A stretch of 64,000 nucleotides of DNA from Sipunculus nudus (GCA_026874595.1 CM049317.1:54164618-54228617); one strand, 5' to 3'; counted from the stretch's first letter, positions 1-12,735 are shown. Notes: generated from the letters alone by a model not told the origin. Made by a program: numbers and translations.

Positions 1-978
1 TTTTATTCGTTGTTATTGTTCTGTGTGAAAGTACACAGTCCACGTATGTTTGTTTACCATAAGAAGACTGCGTGGCCAGAGGTCTGATCTTGCGCGTACA
101 CAGGTCCCAAACAAGTAGAAATCATATGAAAGAAGAAACACAAGAAACCCCGGTTGGAAGCTTGAAAAAAAACTTGATTTGTAAAGTGGCGCGGTATGGC
201 CACTACGTTGCGTGTTCGCTGTTTTAACATATGTTCCGCTGATCTCGCCCGTTCAAGCTTTTTTTTTTTCACTTGTGTACAAAAGTATTCAACAGGATTA
301 GAAATAATATTGGCAGATGCCAAAAAAATCACGCTATATGTATAAAACGTATAACACTCTCAGCATGTATTCGATATACTTGGTTTGTGAATAGGTCCAT
401 TTAATAATTTTAGACAATCCAAAACTGTTCAGAGAACACAATTTGTTTCTTTAGTATGTAAATGCGTTCTAAAACAACCTTTTTTATCCCCTGGTCCCTT
501 TTTATTTTGTTTTATGTTTCGGTCACAAATTATTAATTCAGTATTTTAAATAGCATTTTAATACAAGCTGAAAGAAATGTCAAAACTGAAAAACTAAATT
601 GGCACGTTGCTTTTAAGGCTTTCTAGAAAGGTTAAATATAAAAATGCTTAGGCTGTCACATTTTTACAAACAAAATTTACTCAGAACGAATATGCTACAT
701 ATGCAACGATGTATCAGATTTTCCAACCAGGGGTCAGCTTTCCACTGCGCCTGGGTGTATTTTCATGGAGGATAGAAACAAATTTGAGTGCCAAGGTCAG
801 CACAGCAAATCAGGTGAACAGACCGCCATTCACAAACGTTTACAATTACAAATCGCAAAACATTCGCCTCACACTCTCGTAACGACAGTCAAAGACCGAT
901 CCTAAACCAACAGCTCCTTACAAGTATTTTTTTAAAGATAAAGCACTGTTAAAAAGTGAGATGTTACAATAATGAATC

Positions 979-1045
<67 letters not shown>

Positions 1046-1970
1046 CGGATATACTCTCGGCATAACGTATACGTAGAAGTGTTGCATGAACATATTTATT
1101 ACGGAAACACATTAAGCAAGCATTGAAAAAGTTATCATAGGTAATTAAATCACAAAGGGATGTAACGTATTCATGATGAAACTAATGTCAGTTGAGTATT
1201 AAGAAATTCAATTTTTCCAATTGTGCAGCCAAGAGTAAGCAATGTGTGTGTGGGTGTGTGTGGGAGAGGGTGTGTGTTGTGGATCAAAACCGGTATATTG
1301 GCGAAAATAGGAAGTGTTTGGCTTGTGATTGTAGACTATACGGCTCAGGTTCGGTTACCCGGCCTATAATCTGGATCTTAATTTCTTTGATTCTTCCAAT
1401 ACACATCCTGAAAATTAATAATCACTGATTATTATTTCAAAGTTTATTATTATTAAAATAATAAATATGATAATTATTATTATTGTTGTTTAAATTGCCA
1501 AAACAAAATATCAAAAATACTGTAGTTATTTAACATATACAAAAACACCAAGAGCCGTAGGGCATGTAAAACAGTTTCTTTGATTATGTTATTGTTACCG
1601 TTTTCTTCATAGGAAACAGGAAGTAATATAGGAATACCCAGTACGTTAAATGTTAATTCTGAATGGTGTATGGATCTGCGAAGCTATCAAATAAGCTGAT
1701 TGTTAATAATTTCTCATCATGAATTCGTATGATCTGACGCTGTGTTCATTGTAGTTATAGAAATTCGCGTCAATTGATTATTCACGAGGGAATCCCTGGG
1801 AATTCCCTCAATGGCGTCATTTTCGTCAAACGGTGCAAGTTTTCATTTATGCTAGTTAAAATAATTACGACAGGAAATTTTCATTTTGAAACCTTTAGTT
1901 ATCGTGGTATGATGGTTTCACCATGAGGTTTTACTGTACACAAAATAAAGGCTATCAAATGACACTTCAT
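1..1970. other. Left flank, no gene recognised
   Basis: AT-rich sequence. It was searched on the minus strand for a gene A exon 6 (a GLF-type start after an acceptor) and for the shared 3' UTR block; neither was found. Confidence 0.5.
982..1044. repeat. (CT)n then short (AT)n
   Basis: Pure dinucleotide tract. No gene is seen in the 1-1970 flank around it. Confidence 0.95.
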
Positions 1971-1976
1971 TTTATT
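1971..1976 (-). promoter_or_regulatory. Possible gene A poly(A) signal overlapping a stop codon
   Basis: Minus-strand AATAAA contains the TAA (1974-1972) that closes the read-through frame of exon 5. It may be the true 3' end of A or a coincidence in AT-rich DNA. Confidence 0.3.
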
Positions 1977-2543
1977 CAACGTCAGTTTTGAAGAAATAGA
2001 AAATTACACACGTTTGAACAAGCAGAATATAATTAAAATTAATAGCCAAAAAAAATCTCACTTGTGAAATTCTGGTGCAATTATAACGGCAGTCGTTGGG
2101 AAACCACTCATGCGGACAGCACGCACATCGAAAGAAGCCCGAACCGGCGAAGTGTGTTTCTCTACAAATGGAGCCTGTACAAGATATAATGCGGTTACAC
2201 CAACCACCTTTTGTACGGGCGTACCGTATTACCGGATCCTGTTTGCGTGGACAGTCGGGCACAATCTTGAAACTTATCGCAGAACGCTTTTCCTTAACTG
2301 CATTTGGATCCAGTGTACCTAGAAAAAGGAGTTCAGAAATATTCAAACACTGCCAAAACCAAATTTCTGGCATTCAGTGTGATATACCTTCATCTGGTAC
2401 ATATTTAGTCTTGGTTTATGTCTAATGAAATGTATATTTGTAATTTATGTACTATTTGCAAGGATGTATCCACTTCATTCATGGCTAAGTAAAGTATCAA
2501 ATATGTTCAAAAGATGCCCTTAACCTAAATGCTAAATTTTTAA

Positions 2544-2610
<67 letters not shown>

Positions 2611-5600
2611 TGGAACCCCGCCTTGCGACCACCCCATTATTGCGACCACCCCACATTTACGACCACTTTGCTTGGTCCCGATTTGTTTAGTTTATTGATG
2701 TTTATAAATAACCAAAAACAACGACAACCCCTGAATACAGAATTACGACCAGATTTCCTGACCCAAGCACTAATGCGACCCCACTAATGCGAATACCGTC
2801 AGGAAGTACGGAAGCAACATTTGTCACGAGTCAATGGCTGCGCCTTGTCACAGGCGCCTTAGAACGATAGATCAAAGAGAGAAACAAGGTTTCCCAACCC
2901 GGTAAATCTGGTCCCGCATATCTTCCTGAATCAGTGTCCGCGCCGAGACTCGTTGAAGCATACATGATAGATTAAAGAGGGTAACCATCGGTCTGATTAC
3001 TTAATGAGCCGGTCTGCCTGGCCAATAGCCCTGGGGTCTTTTGGTAGCGATGCTAGTTGCCATTCAGTGATCACCTGTATTACAGCTATCCTAAGTGCGG
3101 GGTGAGAGGTCATAATTTCTACTCATCACATATTGTTCTATCCTCATCGGTCCAATTATATAACGACCTAGTTAATCCTAAATGCGCTCATACCTTACAC
3201 GAGTATTATATTAAGAAGTCAGTGAAATGTATTAATAAGGCTTGCATGAGGGCAAATCACACACATTTTATCGCCTAATCAGATAGATCGCTGTCAGTTT
3301 ATTTCTATACTGGTTCAGTCTGCGTTTAAATTGCTTGCTGTTGTGCGACCATGTCTCGGATAGAGCACTCCTTGAAGGAGAAGTGGCGTCAATCAAGGCG
3401 GCAACACTAGGATGTAATCAGCGCCAATTGGCTGTGCATGTGCCTCTGCATGCGTGGCCTCACGACAAACTACTCATTCTTTAAGAATTACCCTCCACTG
3501 ATATTCCATTTACAGTGTTTCCCACGCAGTTCCACGTATTTCGTGCACCTACAGTATGCTGCCACATATTATGTTCAATATGTATTCAGTAGGTTTTCGT
3601 ATTGCCTTTAGTGTAATTATGGGTTAAACGTCAGGAATTACTTATGTGTACATGTATATTTATTTTTATCATGAATAAATATTTAAAACGACTTTGTTTT
3701 CTTTTTAACTACACACACAAAAAAAACATTCATAACAAGTATAACATTTTGCTATAATTCACATTAAAGATATGCAATTGATACACACTGATACACATTA
3801 AACATCGGCGTGCTATGTGAAACCAAGGTATAAGTTTCATAAACAGACCACCCCCAAATTACGACCACTTTGTGTGTGTGTTTAGGGTGGATGTTTATGA
3901 ATGGTTTTCTACAAGCCAAGTGTTCAAACACATTTTTTTTAAAGATGGAAATTATAATTTATGAGACAAGCGAGAAGCAATGTATGCTTAAAAATTGCGA
4001 AAGTCATAGTCATCATCGCCACACCATTGTTTTCAACCAATGAAAGGACATTGTTACAGGTGCCCTTTTATTGTGTGCAGCAGTCTTACAGATGATTGTT
4101 TTGTTGTACACACGGATGTTTCGTGTGTTGTTGGCGTTTGGTTTGTGTGCCGCGCGTGGCTCGTGTTGTGGCGGCCTCGCCCGGCCGGATGTTGCAGGCT
4201 CGGTTAAATTCGCATTGTTTGAACCCTAGATACACGGCGTTCCCGTTCTAGTATGTTTTTTGAGCGTGTGTACTGTGCATTATGGATTTTTCGTAAAAGG
4301 GAATTTTCTAGAGTTTTCGGAGGAAAGGTTATAAATAGAGGCCGTGTTTTAGAGCCGAGGGAGAGGTGAGAGAATATTCCAGCGGACACAGAAGTGTGCA
4401 AGTCAGTTTGTGGGACCCCTTCCGATAAGTGCGGCAATTATAGATTTTCTTCAGATCTTCTTCTTGATTTGTGACGAATCTAATTTGGTCTTTAGTTTAT
4501 TTTCGGGATTGTTACAAGAGCTTTACACTGGACTGTTATTCTCCGAGAGAATTTGTGTGAACTGTTCGTCCGGCTTATACATTTTAAAGGACTTGTCGCT
4601 GTGACAGTGGTGGTATCCAGGTACTGAGCAATTTGTTTTATTTTACTGTGTGATTGTATTGATTTGCTGTTATACTGCTGTTTTACTGCGTCATCGTATT
4701 GATTTAGTGTATTATAATGTTAGGGTTGTTTAAAGAATAAATTATGGTTATTTGTTAACAAAAAACCACTGACTTCTTTATTTATTCCCCTACACATTTC
4801 ACGCTGCCTAGTGTTACAGAATCTGATTTTTTTTTCTCCATTACAAAATTTATGTTCATCACGCATACGTGATCTGTTGATATTAGGTTCCGTAACAACA
4901 TGTATCAAACACACCACTATGAAAGTAACAGAGTGAACATAATCTTATTCATCATTTAAAAGTTACCTGTCAAATTATTGATAAATCATAACTCTTGGTT
5001 CGCTTCAAAATGAGAACATATGTTCAAACAGCGCACCTTTCAGGATCTGGGCGTCCTTTGGTAACGGCTCTTCCCGGTAGAGGGCATAGTCACCAACGGC
5101 TTTGCGCATCAGTTTGCTGACCACAGAGAGATCGTTAATCTTCCCAGTTATCACCGTGTCTTGGTTTATCTTCTGTTCAAGTCTTGCCTCTTTTTTCGGG
5201 GAAAGGTGTCTTCTCTGCGAAGTAGATGGAAGAAAATTATGCGACAATTACGTGTTCATTTTTTTTATATGAATAGGTTCCCGTTATTATTTATACAAAA
5301 CAACCTTTACAAACTAGAGTTTCCACTATTTATACAGTTTAAAATCAATGTAATATTAAAGGACATAGAATGTACAAGGACACACTCATATGTGATGCGG
5401 AGATGAGTTGGGTTTTATAGGAATTTGACTCGTATAAGCAACAGTAACACATTGACAGTCGAGTGGTAAAACGCTCGCCTCTTTCCACTGGCGACCGGGC
5501 TTCGATCCCCGGCGTGGCATAGAGAGTGGATTGTAGTTGCCCGTCCAAGGCCGGTAGTTTTCTCCGGGTTCTCCGGTTTCCTTCACACTTATAGACTACC

Positions 5601-7603
5601 AAATGCCACCATCTGAGCCATGGAAAATGCCCCGATTAGTTATAATGATGCCGCAGGATTGATGGCTATTAGAGTTGTTTTCACCTAGGACTTGTGTCAT
5701 GACTGAAGTACAGGCTTAGCCTATTGAGTCGTTTATTCGGGGTGAGCATAAAATATGAAATTTTTCGCAGGGAATGAAGTTGCAATAATATATAAAAATC
5801 TATATGATCCCCCCAAATATTAGTGTAATTCCATAGCTGTAATGCTTCGTGTACACAAGGCCACGATTACCACAATTTGGTCGTTTTTTTAAATGTTGGG
5901 ATTGTATCTGATCTTATAGAGAGTGACAGATCGTAGATCAAAATCGTGGTGATCGGGAGGGTTTCCCCATGATCGTGAAACATCTTCAAAATCATGCCAC
6001 AATTTAAACCTGCTAAAAAGGTTGCCACGATAATGTCGATATTTTTTAAACGTTTCAGAACGTAGAAAAATGTAGTAGAGCGTGGGCATTTCAACAGATT
6101 TTAACATATTAGAGCGTTGAAGAACGCAGTGGAGCGTGAGATAACAGATCATCATAGTGGTAAGGGATCTGTAATCCTGTCAAGAATCCTAACAACACGT
6201 ACTGTATCCTAGTAAAGCATATGAAACCGTAAAAAAGGTCAAAATTGGACATCAGTTCCACGATTATGAAATCTACTACGGTCCCTGGTTCGCATCGTTT
6301 CGGTATAATCGTGGCCTTGGGTAAACGCAACATAACATGGGACGCATATCGTATGTTTTCCAATGACTACCTGTCAGTGATGTTCGTTGCGACTTATCCT
6401 ACGAACACGTTAAGAAGATTAAAGAGTATTATGCAAATATAGTCCTATGTAGCCGCTCCATAATTTTGTGACTGTAAAAAGGCGATCTATGTATATTTTG
6501 AAATGTAAGCCGAAGACGTTTCCTTGAATTTATAAATTTTATATTTTAAAGTATGACAATTAAGACGAGTACTCCCGGCCGTCCCACAGAGCCCAATAAG
6601 CAGAGTCTCGTTTTGAATAAAAACGACCTTTCGCGCAGGGGTGTGACTTTCCCGCTTTGTCCGAAAGATAGCAAGTAAATGAGCCTGTAGGAGGCTTCCT
6701 CGATGCACTTATAATTTATTCATGTCTTGGGAATTTTTATCCAATGATATAAAATAAAAAGTGCAGTTCCGATAGAGCACAACCGCCAGGACCCTTATAT
6801 CGCGCCATTGTGAGGAGGTGTAAGAACCGTGGGGCAGTCATCTGCAACAGTAGAGATTTGTATATTCTACTTTTCATCAATAAAAAAAACCTCGTCCTCG
6901 ATAGTACGAGGTTAGTATTATATGTGCAACTAAAGTTAGGGTCAAGTATTCCACTAACCGCAAAAGCCTGAACATTGATTTCCTCTTCTGCTGGGTCCGG
7001 AAGAGATTTTGTGTCAAAGTTACTCAAATGACATTCCTTACTCGATGGGAAGCATCGTAAAACCCGGCCCTGAAAGATGGTGACAATAATAGTTACATAT
7101 AACGAACATTATCCAGTATATTGTTTGCTGATTAAAACTTTATACTACATATTTTCAAGCTGATAAAAATTACCTTTGAGTTAAAATTTATAGAAAATTG
7201 ACATCAGGCAGTTTAGAAAGAAAAGTGGATGACGCCTGTCTGTTATTCCGGATTGAAGGTGAAATTTAAGAAAATTTACAAATTTGTTGGAAAATCTAGA
7301 TCAGTATATTCATATTAGCATCTTACCCAGGAGGAAAGGGTTATTCAAAACACCTTATTATATATACTACATCTTACGTAAAACGGCCTGATGGGAAACA
7401 AATACAGATATTAACGTATCTTAAGAAATCCATGTATAACTAGCCTCTCACCGTAGAGTACTCATACATGTATCTGCAATTGGAAATATTTCTGTGGCCG
7501 GGAACGTGGATGTAGATCACTCGGTTCTTCAGGTCTATATCCATCGTCTGTTTGAAGAGCACTCCCTTCTCATACACAGTCATCGAGTGGTGCTGCGTGG
7601 TGT

Positions 7604-7676
<73 letters not shown>

Positions 7677-10568
7677 ACCCATTATGAAATAAGGGATGCT
7701 CATATATGTACATAAAAGCTTTCGGAGGCTTTGTTTGAATGGCTGTTTATCCGGGCATTATTCAACCACCGTAAGAATACTCGAGAATCTCTTTCTAATG
7801 GCACGGTATTTTCAACTGAAGAAAGAAGACTTTTGGAAATGCTTACAAAGCATACCTGGTGTTTACCAATAAAGATATTTGACAGTTAATACTTGATGAC
7901 AACTGACAGACAGACAGACATACTGACGAACTAACAGAGTGGAAAAAACTAACTCAATCAATTGATAACGAAGAAGAAGAGGAAGAAAATAAACCACATA
8001 CAGCTTCAAGAAATTGTTGAGACCAGATCACATGACCAAGGTATGAAGAGACCCAGAGGAAGAAAAAAAGCTACTGTTTATGTTATTAAGGTTTGTAGTT
8101 TGGAGATATGTCCAAACAAATATGTTGTAGTGGTTCAATTGCAGCGCCCCATAGCGGTAATATCCCGAAAATGAATGCTTTATGTAAGACGCAAGAACCA
8201 GCACGCAGGAGAAATTGAGAACAACTGATAAACAGACAGACATACTGACAAAATGACACAAAATTTAGACCAGATGACTTAACTTGGTTTTGGACAAGAC
8301 TCAGAGTAAGACAAAAGGTTTAGGTGATACGGCCAAAAGATTATATGTTGTAATATTTTAAGTGCACCGCCCCTAATGGCTATTTTCTTAAAATGAAAAA
8401 TCGCTATCGAGATATTAGTCCAACACACAAGATGTAAAACTAAAGGATTCCTACAAAACTGTGGCTTGACTGCTAAATGTAAGACACAAGAACCAGCAAG
8501 AAGGCGAAAATGAGGACAACTGACAGACAGATAGACATACTGAAAAGCGACACAGGGTTGAGACAAGACGGCTAGACCATGTTATTGAGACGACACAGAG
8601 GAAGAAAATGGTCCTAATTTTATGAAGATAGGACCAATATTGACAAAGTTATGATCAAATAAAGTTTCGACGTTTTTTGATGACCTTGACCTTTGACCTA
8701 TGTTTACAAAAACAATAACGTAGAAGGACTTTTGATATTGATTTTCTATCAACCCTGTAAGTTTTAGATCGAGTGCTACAAAATTGTGGGCAGTAGAGTA
8801 CTGACAAACAAACACACAAACAGACTTACGCAACAGACCCATATACATGCAGAAATCTTCGAGTTCCGGCAAGCAATAAGTGGTCATATATCGTTGATAA
8901 AGGTATTTATATAATTGTCTGCAAAAGAGTTCTCCCTTTGGTGCCTGGCGCGTTATTTTAGTTGCGCCGGACTCAACGTCTTTGGGACATAGCTCCCTAC
9001 GCTCTGAGTCCCAGACAAAGCTTGGAAAAAAAAAATAATCAACGAAACATTATTGCATCTAATTAACCTAAGCAGTGGCAAGCGGCCACAAAATTGTCTC
9101 GCCTGCAGGGGTTCCCCACAGCCACAAGGTATGCCCACTTGGCACCCTTTACAGTCAGAGTAAACATCATTCAGACACATGGATAATGTTACACCTGCTA
9201 TCGATGCATAATTATATGGCCCTTTTAGCACAGGCCACACAGTCCGTTGTCTTTAAAAACGGACTATCAGGCCCGATTGATTAGGCTTCTTCTAAAGAAA
9301 GATATTTTCTTGAATATTTGGTGAAGTAATTAGCATATATTGGTAATATTCGTGAATTTTATATACACATGTATATAATTTTTCTTCCAATCCTGAACTT
9401 TTATAATTCCTTATATGCAGTGTTTATATTTATTTTTTCTTTCCATCTGAGCTTCAAAAATTCCTAATATTTTTTTTTATAAAGGATAGGTCCTTTGCCT
9501 GTTGGAGTCACTGTCTATTAAATGAGAGTGAAGATATCAGTGTGATAAGAATGGTATGTTATTATTAAGCATTCTGGACTTCAGGTTTTTATGCACGGGG
9601 GTAGAAATAATTAAGAAGTAATATCCTGTGGTTAAAACATTAGAGCGAATCGCTGAGGTTCTATTTCGAGATTTCACCATTATGCCATTGAGGCACCGGC
9701 GGGGTTCAAACCGGGGTCCTTCAGCTTTGAAGTCCTACACTTAAACCGCTAGGCTTCGTCCTACCGCTAAACATTTCTAATATAAAATGCTCTTCACATG
9801 TTTTCGGCACCTTCAGTCCTTTTAAAATAGACCAGTACCTGTCTCATACATGGTATCGCCATGCATCAATGAGGATTAAATTAGGGAACAGATTTTTTTA
9901 AATGTTATTCTATTTGAAGATCGTCACCTATTTGTAAGCACATTTTGCATTTTAGTTAGACCAAACATTAAAAAGATTATAGAAAACTACTAACAAATTG
10001 ACACGTAATCCTTATGTCTCCATTAAACAAACAAATTCATAATTATTAAAAGAATCCTATATGAGATAAACCTAGTTCGAACCCTCTTAATATCATTTAT
10101 TTTCCACAGTTCCTACCCGGCTATGGAAATACATGTTTTATTTTAAAGCTAAAAGAAATTCTTAGTATAGCCAAACTTTTACCTTCAATGCTGCCCCACC
10201 AGCAAGAGCCACAAACACGGAAGCCAGGACCAGTAAAACTAGGCGGCGGGTCATTTTTCTGAAGCTTTGGATGCCTAATAAATCCGAGAAGGGAGAACAG
10301 GTTATTCGATCAGAAGCATGTAAAGTTAGTGTACATCAACATAAATGCATATACTATATCTCTAACCGAAATACCTAATTACCAAACTTTTACTTTTTTA
10401 TATTTGTTTCATCATGTTTCTTCTTCTTATAATAATGTATATCCCGTACTGCACATTCAATTAAGGAAAACATTTGCAATATATAACGTCACCTACCTTG
10501 GATTGGAACTGCTCGGCTCGGAATATGTGAGATTCTGCAGTTATGCTCTCCTTCATATAGCATATATA
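1971..10568 (-). CDS. Gene A: BRICHOS-like precursor, most divergent copy, 3' end uncertain
   Basis: Coding exons are 10254-10183, 7592-7452, 7069-6959, 5214-5037 and 2318-2062, all in frame with good borders. They give 253 residues up to the end of exon 5. Differences from B are an extra cysteine in exon 2 (ISNCRYMYEY), a Cys3-Cys4 loop of 4 residues instead of 8, and a Cys1-Cys2 gap of 17 instead of 16. The cleavage site is KEKR. No copy of exon 6 was found downstream. Reading through the exon 5 donor adds 29 hydrophobic residues to a TAA that sits inside an AATAAA (1971-1976), so a composite last exon is possible. The gene spans over 8 kb, about twice B, because intron 4 holds a solo LTR and other inserts. 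It is probably functional, but this is unproven. Confidence 0.7.
2062..2318 (-). CDS. Gene A exon 5: KEKR site and nine-cysteine domain
   Basis: This exon is 257 bases, with acceptor TTTTCTAG and donor CAA|GTGAGA. All nine cysteines are kept, and CACC replaces CGCC. The Cys3-Cys4 loop is four residues shorter. Confidence 0.8.
2547..2605. repeat. (AT)n
   Basis: Dinucleotide tract in gene A intron 4. Confidence 0.95.
2606..2800. mobile_element. pogo-like terminal sequence in gene A intron 4
   Basis: TACAGTGGAACCCCGCC is followed by repeated GCGACCACCCC words. Related words (TACGACCACTTTG) return near 3855, which may mark the other end of a 1.2-kb element. The 3 kb interior has no open frame. 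Confidence 0.35.
4052..4897 (+). mobile_element. Solo LTR (846 bp) in gene A intron 4
   Basis: It begins TGTTAC and ends GTAACA, bounded by the 4-bp duplication ACAT (4048-4051 and 4898-4901). Inside are a TATA-like TTATAAATA at about 4329 and AATAAA at 4736-4741, in the order expected of an LTR. No internal region adjoins it, so it is a recombined solo LTR. Family (Ty3-like or other) is not assigned. Confidence 0.7.
5037..5214 (-). CDS. Gene A exon 4: BRICHOS-like helix
   Basis: This exon is 178 bases, RRHLSPKKEARLEQK to PKDAQILK, with acceptor CTTCGCAG and donor AAAG|GTGCGC. The KLMRKAVGDYALYREEP core matches the other copies. Confidence 0.8.
5440..5750 (+). mobile_element. tRNA-derived SINE with conserved central block
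   Basis: Box-B-like GGGCTTCGATCCCCGG sits near 5502. It is followed by CCAAGGCCGGTAGTTTTCTC, then CCACCATCTGAGCCATG. The same central block recurs at 14375-14480. This layout resembles SINEs described from bivalves. Confidence 0.5.
6959..7069 (-). CDS. Gene A exon 3: BRICHOS-like cysteine strand
   Basis: This exon has 37 codons with RCFPSSKECHL. The acceptor is TTTCAG and the donor is GTTAGTGG. Confidence 0.8.
7452..7592 (-). CDS. Gene A exon 2: BRICHOS-like N-half
   Basis: This exon has 47 codons, HHSMTVYEKG to YEYST. It holds an extra cysteine (NCRYMYEY) where the other copies have serine. An (AT)n tract abuts the acceptor side, beginning about 15 bases into the intron. Confidence 0.8.
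7607..7673. repeat. (AT)n
   Basis: Dinucleotide tract beside the gene A exon 2 acceptor. Confidence 0.95.
7895..8680. repeat. Imperfect repeat of about 300 bp, roughly three copies
   Basis: The series GACAGACAGACATACTGAC, then GACCAGAT..., AGAGGAAGAAAA..., TATGTTGTA... and GCACCGCCCC/GCAGCGCCCC recurs at about 7900, 8225 and 8520. It lies in gene A intron 1. No coding frame is kept. Confidence 0.55.
9660..9765 (-). mobile_element. tRNA-related SINE head
   Basis: On the minus strand GCCTAGCGGTTTAAGTGTAG (box A-like) and CCCGGTTTGAACCCCGCC (box B-like) are correctly spaced. It lacks a clean cloverleaf, so a SINE is preferred to a working tRNA. Confidence 0.4.
10183..10254 (-). CDS. Gene A exon 1: signal peptide
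   Basis: This exon has 24 codons beginning MTRRLVLLVLASVF and ending ALK at donor GTAAAAG. Acceptor CTTCAG lies four bases before the ATG. It is a clear cationic-hydrophobic leader, one residue longer than in the other copies. Confidence 0.75.
10497..10535 (-). promoter_or_regulatory. Gene A 5' non-coding exon, with TATATATG box at 10568-10561
   Basis: The conserved donor AATCCAAG|GTAGGTGAC has its edge at 10497. The TATA-like box is about 65 bases upstream of the donor, the same spacing as in B and C. Confidence 0.5.
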
Positions 10569-10809
10569 GCACGTTCTCTAGTGCACGGGAAAAGGAGGGC
10601 GTGTGGTAGTTAAGGTTTAACGATAACATATTGGTTTTATTTCTATGACAACAGCGTATTTTTTCTTCTGTGGTATACTCATCAGATCCATATCTTCAGA
10701 TTGGAATCGAAATTGGCATTAACGTCAGTTTGTATTATCTCTCTTATCGACGGATTTACACCTCAATTGTTAAGCAATCTATCGCTGCTTGTATGTTTCG
10801 GTTTCATTT

Positions 10810-10812
<3 letters not shown>

Positions 10813-10867
<55 letters not shown>
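10813..10867. repeat. (AT)n
   Basis: Dinucleotide tract upstream of gene A. Confidence 0.95.
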
Positions 10868-10871
<4 letters not shown>

Positions 10872-10929
10872 ATAATTTTAACTTTGTAAGCACTCCATAT
10901 ACGTAATATGGTAATAAAATTTCCCTGGT

Positions 10930-11570
10930 GGTCTCCTGTAGTCTTTCAGGCAGGGTCTATTTTATACGAATTATTTTTATATTACCTGAAGAAATATTGA
11001 TATTTATGAAAGAGGTGTATATCATTTGGAATTGTTAACATGCGACACCCTCTCTCGTTGGCCTGATAACGTCGGTTCTGGCCCAGGGCCAAGAATCAGA
11101 CCAACGAGAAAGTGTGATGCTTGTTTTAAATTTGAGACTTGATGCACGATGCGATTCCACTTTACCATTGGTCAGATTACAGTATTTTTATCTGTGGCAA
11201 CCCTGGTGGTACATCTATTCGTATCTGTATGTTTGTCTGCGTTTAGAGTTAGACGAGGAAGTGTGATAACTTTTATTTTTACTTCCTTGATAGCAATTAA
11301 AACAAAAAAATATATATCGAAGGCAGCTTTCACAGCAACAAAAAATTTGTCACACTCCAAAACGAGACTTAGCTGTGCTTCCTGTGTTTGGCCAGGGAGG
11401 TTTCATACACATATCTATGTGTATCACTGTATGGAAAGTGTAATTTAATGTACGATAAAAATAATATATATATACTTATCAGAAAAAAAAAGAAATCAAA
11501 ACTTGTCTTTATTGATTCGTGACGCCTGTCGATGCTTATCCAGATATAATTGTAGCTGCTAGCAATCATA
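10930..11570. repeat. Shared 5' flank of the array unit (gene A copy)
   Basis: TCTTTCAGGCAGGGTCTAT, ATGCGACACCCTCTCTCG and ATTCGTATCTGTATGTTTG blocks recur in the same order at 12955-13660, 27960-28250 and 39380-39900. The last part also occurs at 21500-21780. This is duplicated unit DNA, not coding. Confidence 0.6.
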
Positions 11571-11710
11571 CCAATAGTATTATAAAGTAATTATTCTGGC
11601 AAAAGAATTTACCGGTGGAGAGCATAGCTAACGGCGTGGTTTAAAAGCCGAGACTTTACGAGATTACGACATTATGCTGTGTTCGTATCGGGGACAGCAA
11701 GTGAAAGACT

Positions 11711-12052
11711 AAAGCTACGTGTCCACTTATGCGGTACGGATACGGATACGGATGCGGATGCGGACACGTTTTAAATCGCGCATATGGAATAAAGAAGGAG
11801 TGTGTCCACTTATGCGGTGCGGAGTGCGTGCGGCCTGCGGAAACGGATACGTTTTTTGAAAACCGGACCATGTAGCCGCGGGTACGGAAACGCATGCGGA
11901 AACGCATGCGGAAACGCATGCGGAAAGTGCCATTTTGTAGAGGTGAAAGAGAATGAAAGACCTAAAAACGCACTGAAAAAAGTATCTAATGGACACACAA
12001 GCACAAAATATCCGCATACGTATACGCACCGCATCCGTACAAGTTGACACGC
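11711..12052. repeat. GC-rich element with inverted ends and 12-bp repeats
   Basis: The left end CGTGTCCACTTATGCGG recurs imperfectly inverted at the right end (CCGCATCCGTACAAGTTGAC) and directly at about 11803. Inside, CGGAAACGCATG is tandemly repeated three times (about 11885-11925), and GGATACGGATACGG repeats lie near 11740. It is probably a non-autonomous transposon. Confidence 0.5.
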
Positions 12053-12278
12053 GGCTTGACACTGATCCTATTGTCCTCGGGGCACAATAGGAAAAGTCGG
12101 GGTACACCTGCAATGCAAAAACTTAACAGGGGAAAGAGGTTTGTTGTTGTTTATTTTATTATTTATTACAAAGATAATTTTATCAGGATGCCCAGTCAGC
12201 ATAGTATGGTTCCTGGGTTCAGTGGACATTTCAGTTGTATACACATATGATATAAAAATACACGTATGCTATAAAAAT

Positions 12279-12280
<2 letters not shown>

Positions 12281-12351
<71 letters not shown>
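12281..12351. repeat. (AT)n, one interruption
   Basis: Dinucleotide tract in the A-E interval. Confidence 0.95.
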
Positions 12352-12353
<2 letters not shown>

Positions 12354-12589
12354 CCACAGTCAGTGAACCGACTTTTCTGTGCATGCCATTCCCAACTATA
12401 TACAATAAACCAGTATGGCTAGTCTTACATCTATAAATAATATGAACGGACACCATATAAGGCCATTTGTTCTCCCTGATGCATGCAAAGTCGCCGTGTC
12501 GACACATGTTGTGGGATAGACTTTGACGTCACGACTGTGCCGTCACTTCGCGCTGGTTCCTCTAAAAGTGTTCAAACACACAGAGGGGA

Positions 12590-12669
12590 ATAGAAGCTGG
12601 CGAAGCAAAGTGGTTAAGACACCCGACCGGAATCGGAAGATTGGGTTCGATTCCCATCGTCAGTAAACC

Positions 12670-12672
<3 letters not shown>
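12590..12672 (+). mobile_element. tRNA-derived SINE head followed by (AT)n
   Basis: AAAGTGGTTAAGACACCCGA and GGGTTCGATTCCCATCG are A- and B-box-like. A sister copy is at 38105-38245. Confidence 0.45.

Positions 12673-12673
<1 letters not shown>

Positions 12674-12735
<62 letters not shown>
12674..12735. repeat. (AT)n
   Basis: Tract at the 3' end of a SINE. Confidence 0.95.

Noticed and set aside
1630-1690. A possible gene A exon 6 after an acceptor-like GCTTCGCAG near 1680 (minus strand)
   Set aside because: It can be read for nine codons to a stop, but it shares nothing with exon 6 of B, C or D and lacks the 3' UTR block.
2096-2425. Plus-strand frames across 2096-2425
   Set aside because: Antisense shadow of gene A exon 5. 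The minus frame has the conserved cysteines and splice sites.
7440-7715. Long YIYIYI frames here and at other (AT)n tracts
   Set aside because: Translation of AT dinucleotide repeats. In this case part of the frame is the real gene A exon 2, which ends at its acceptor.
12590-12672. Candidate tRNA gene (also 5440, 9660, 38105, 50728)
   Set aside because: A and B boxes are present but no closed cloverleaf or acceptor stem was found; these are SINE heads.
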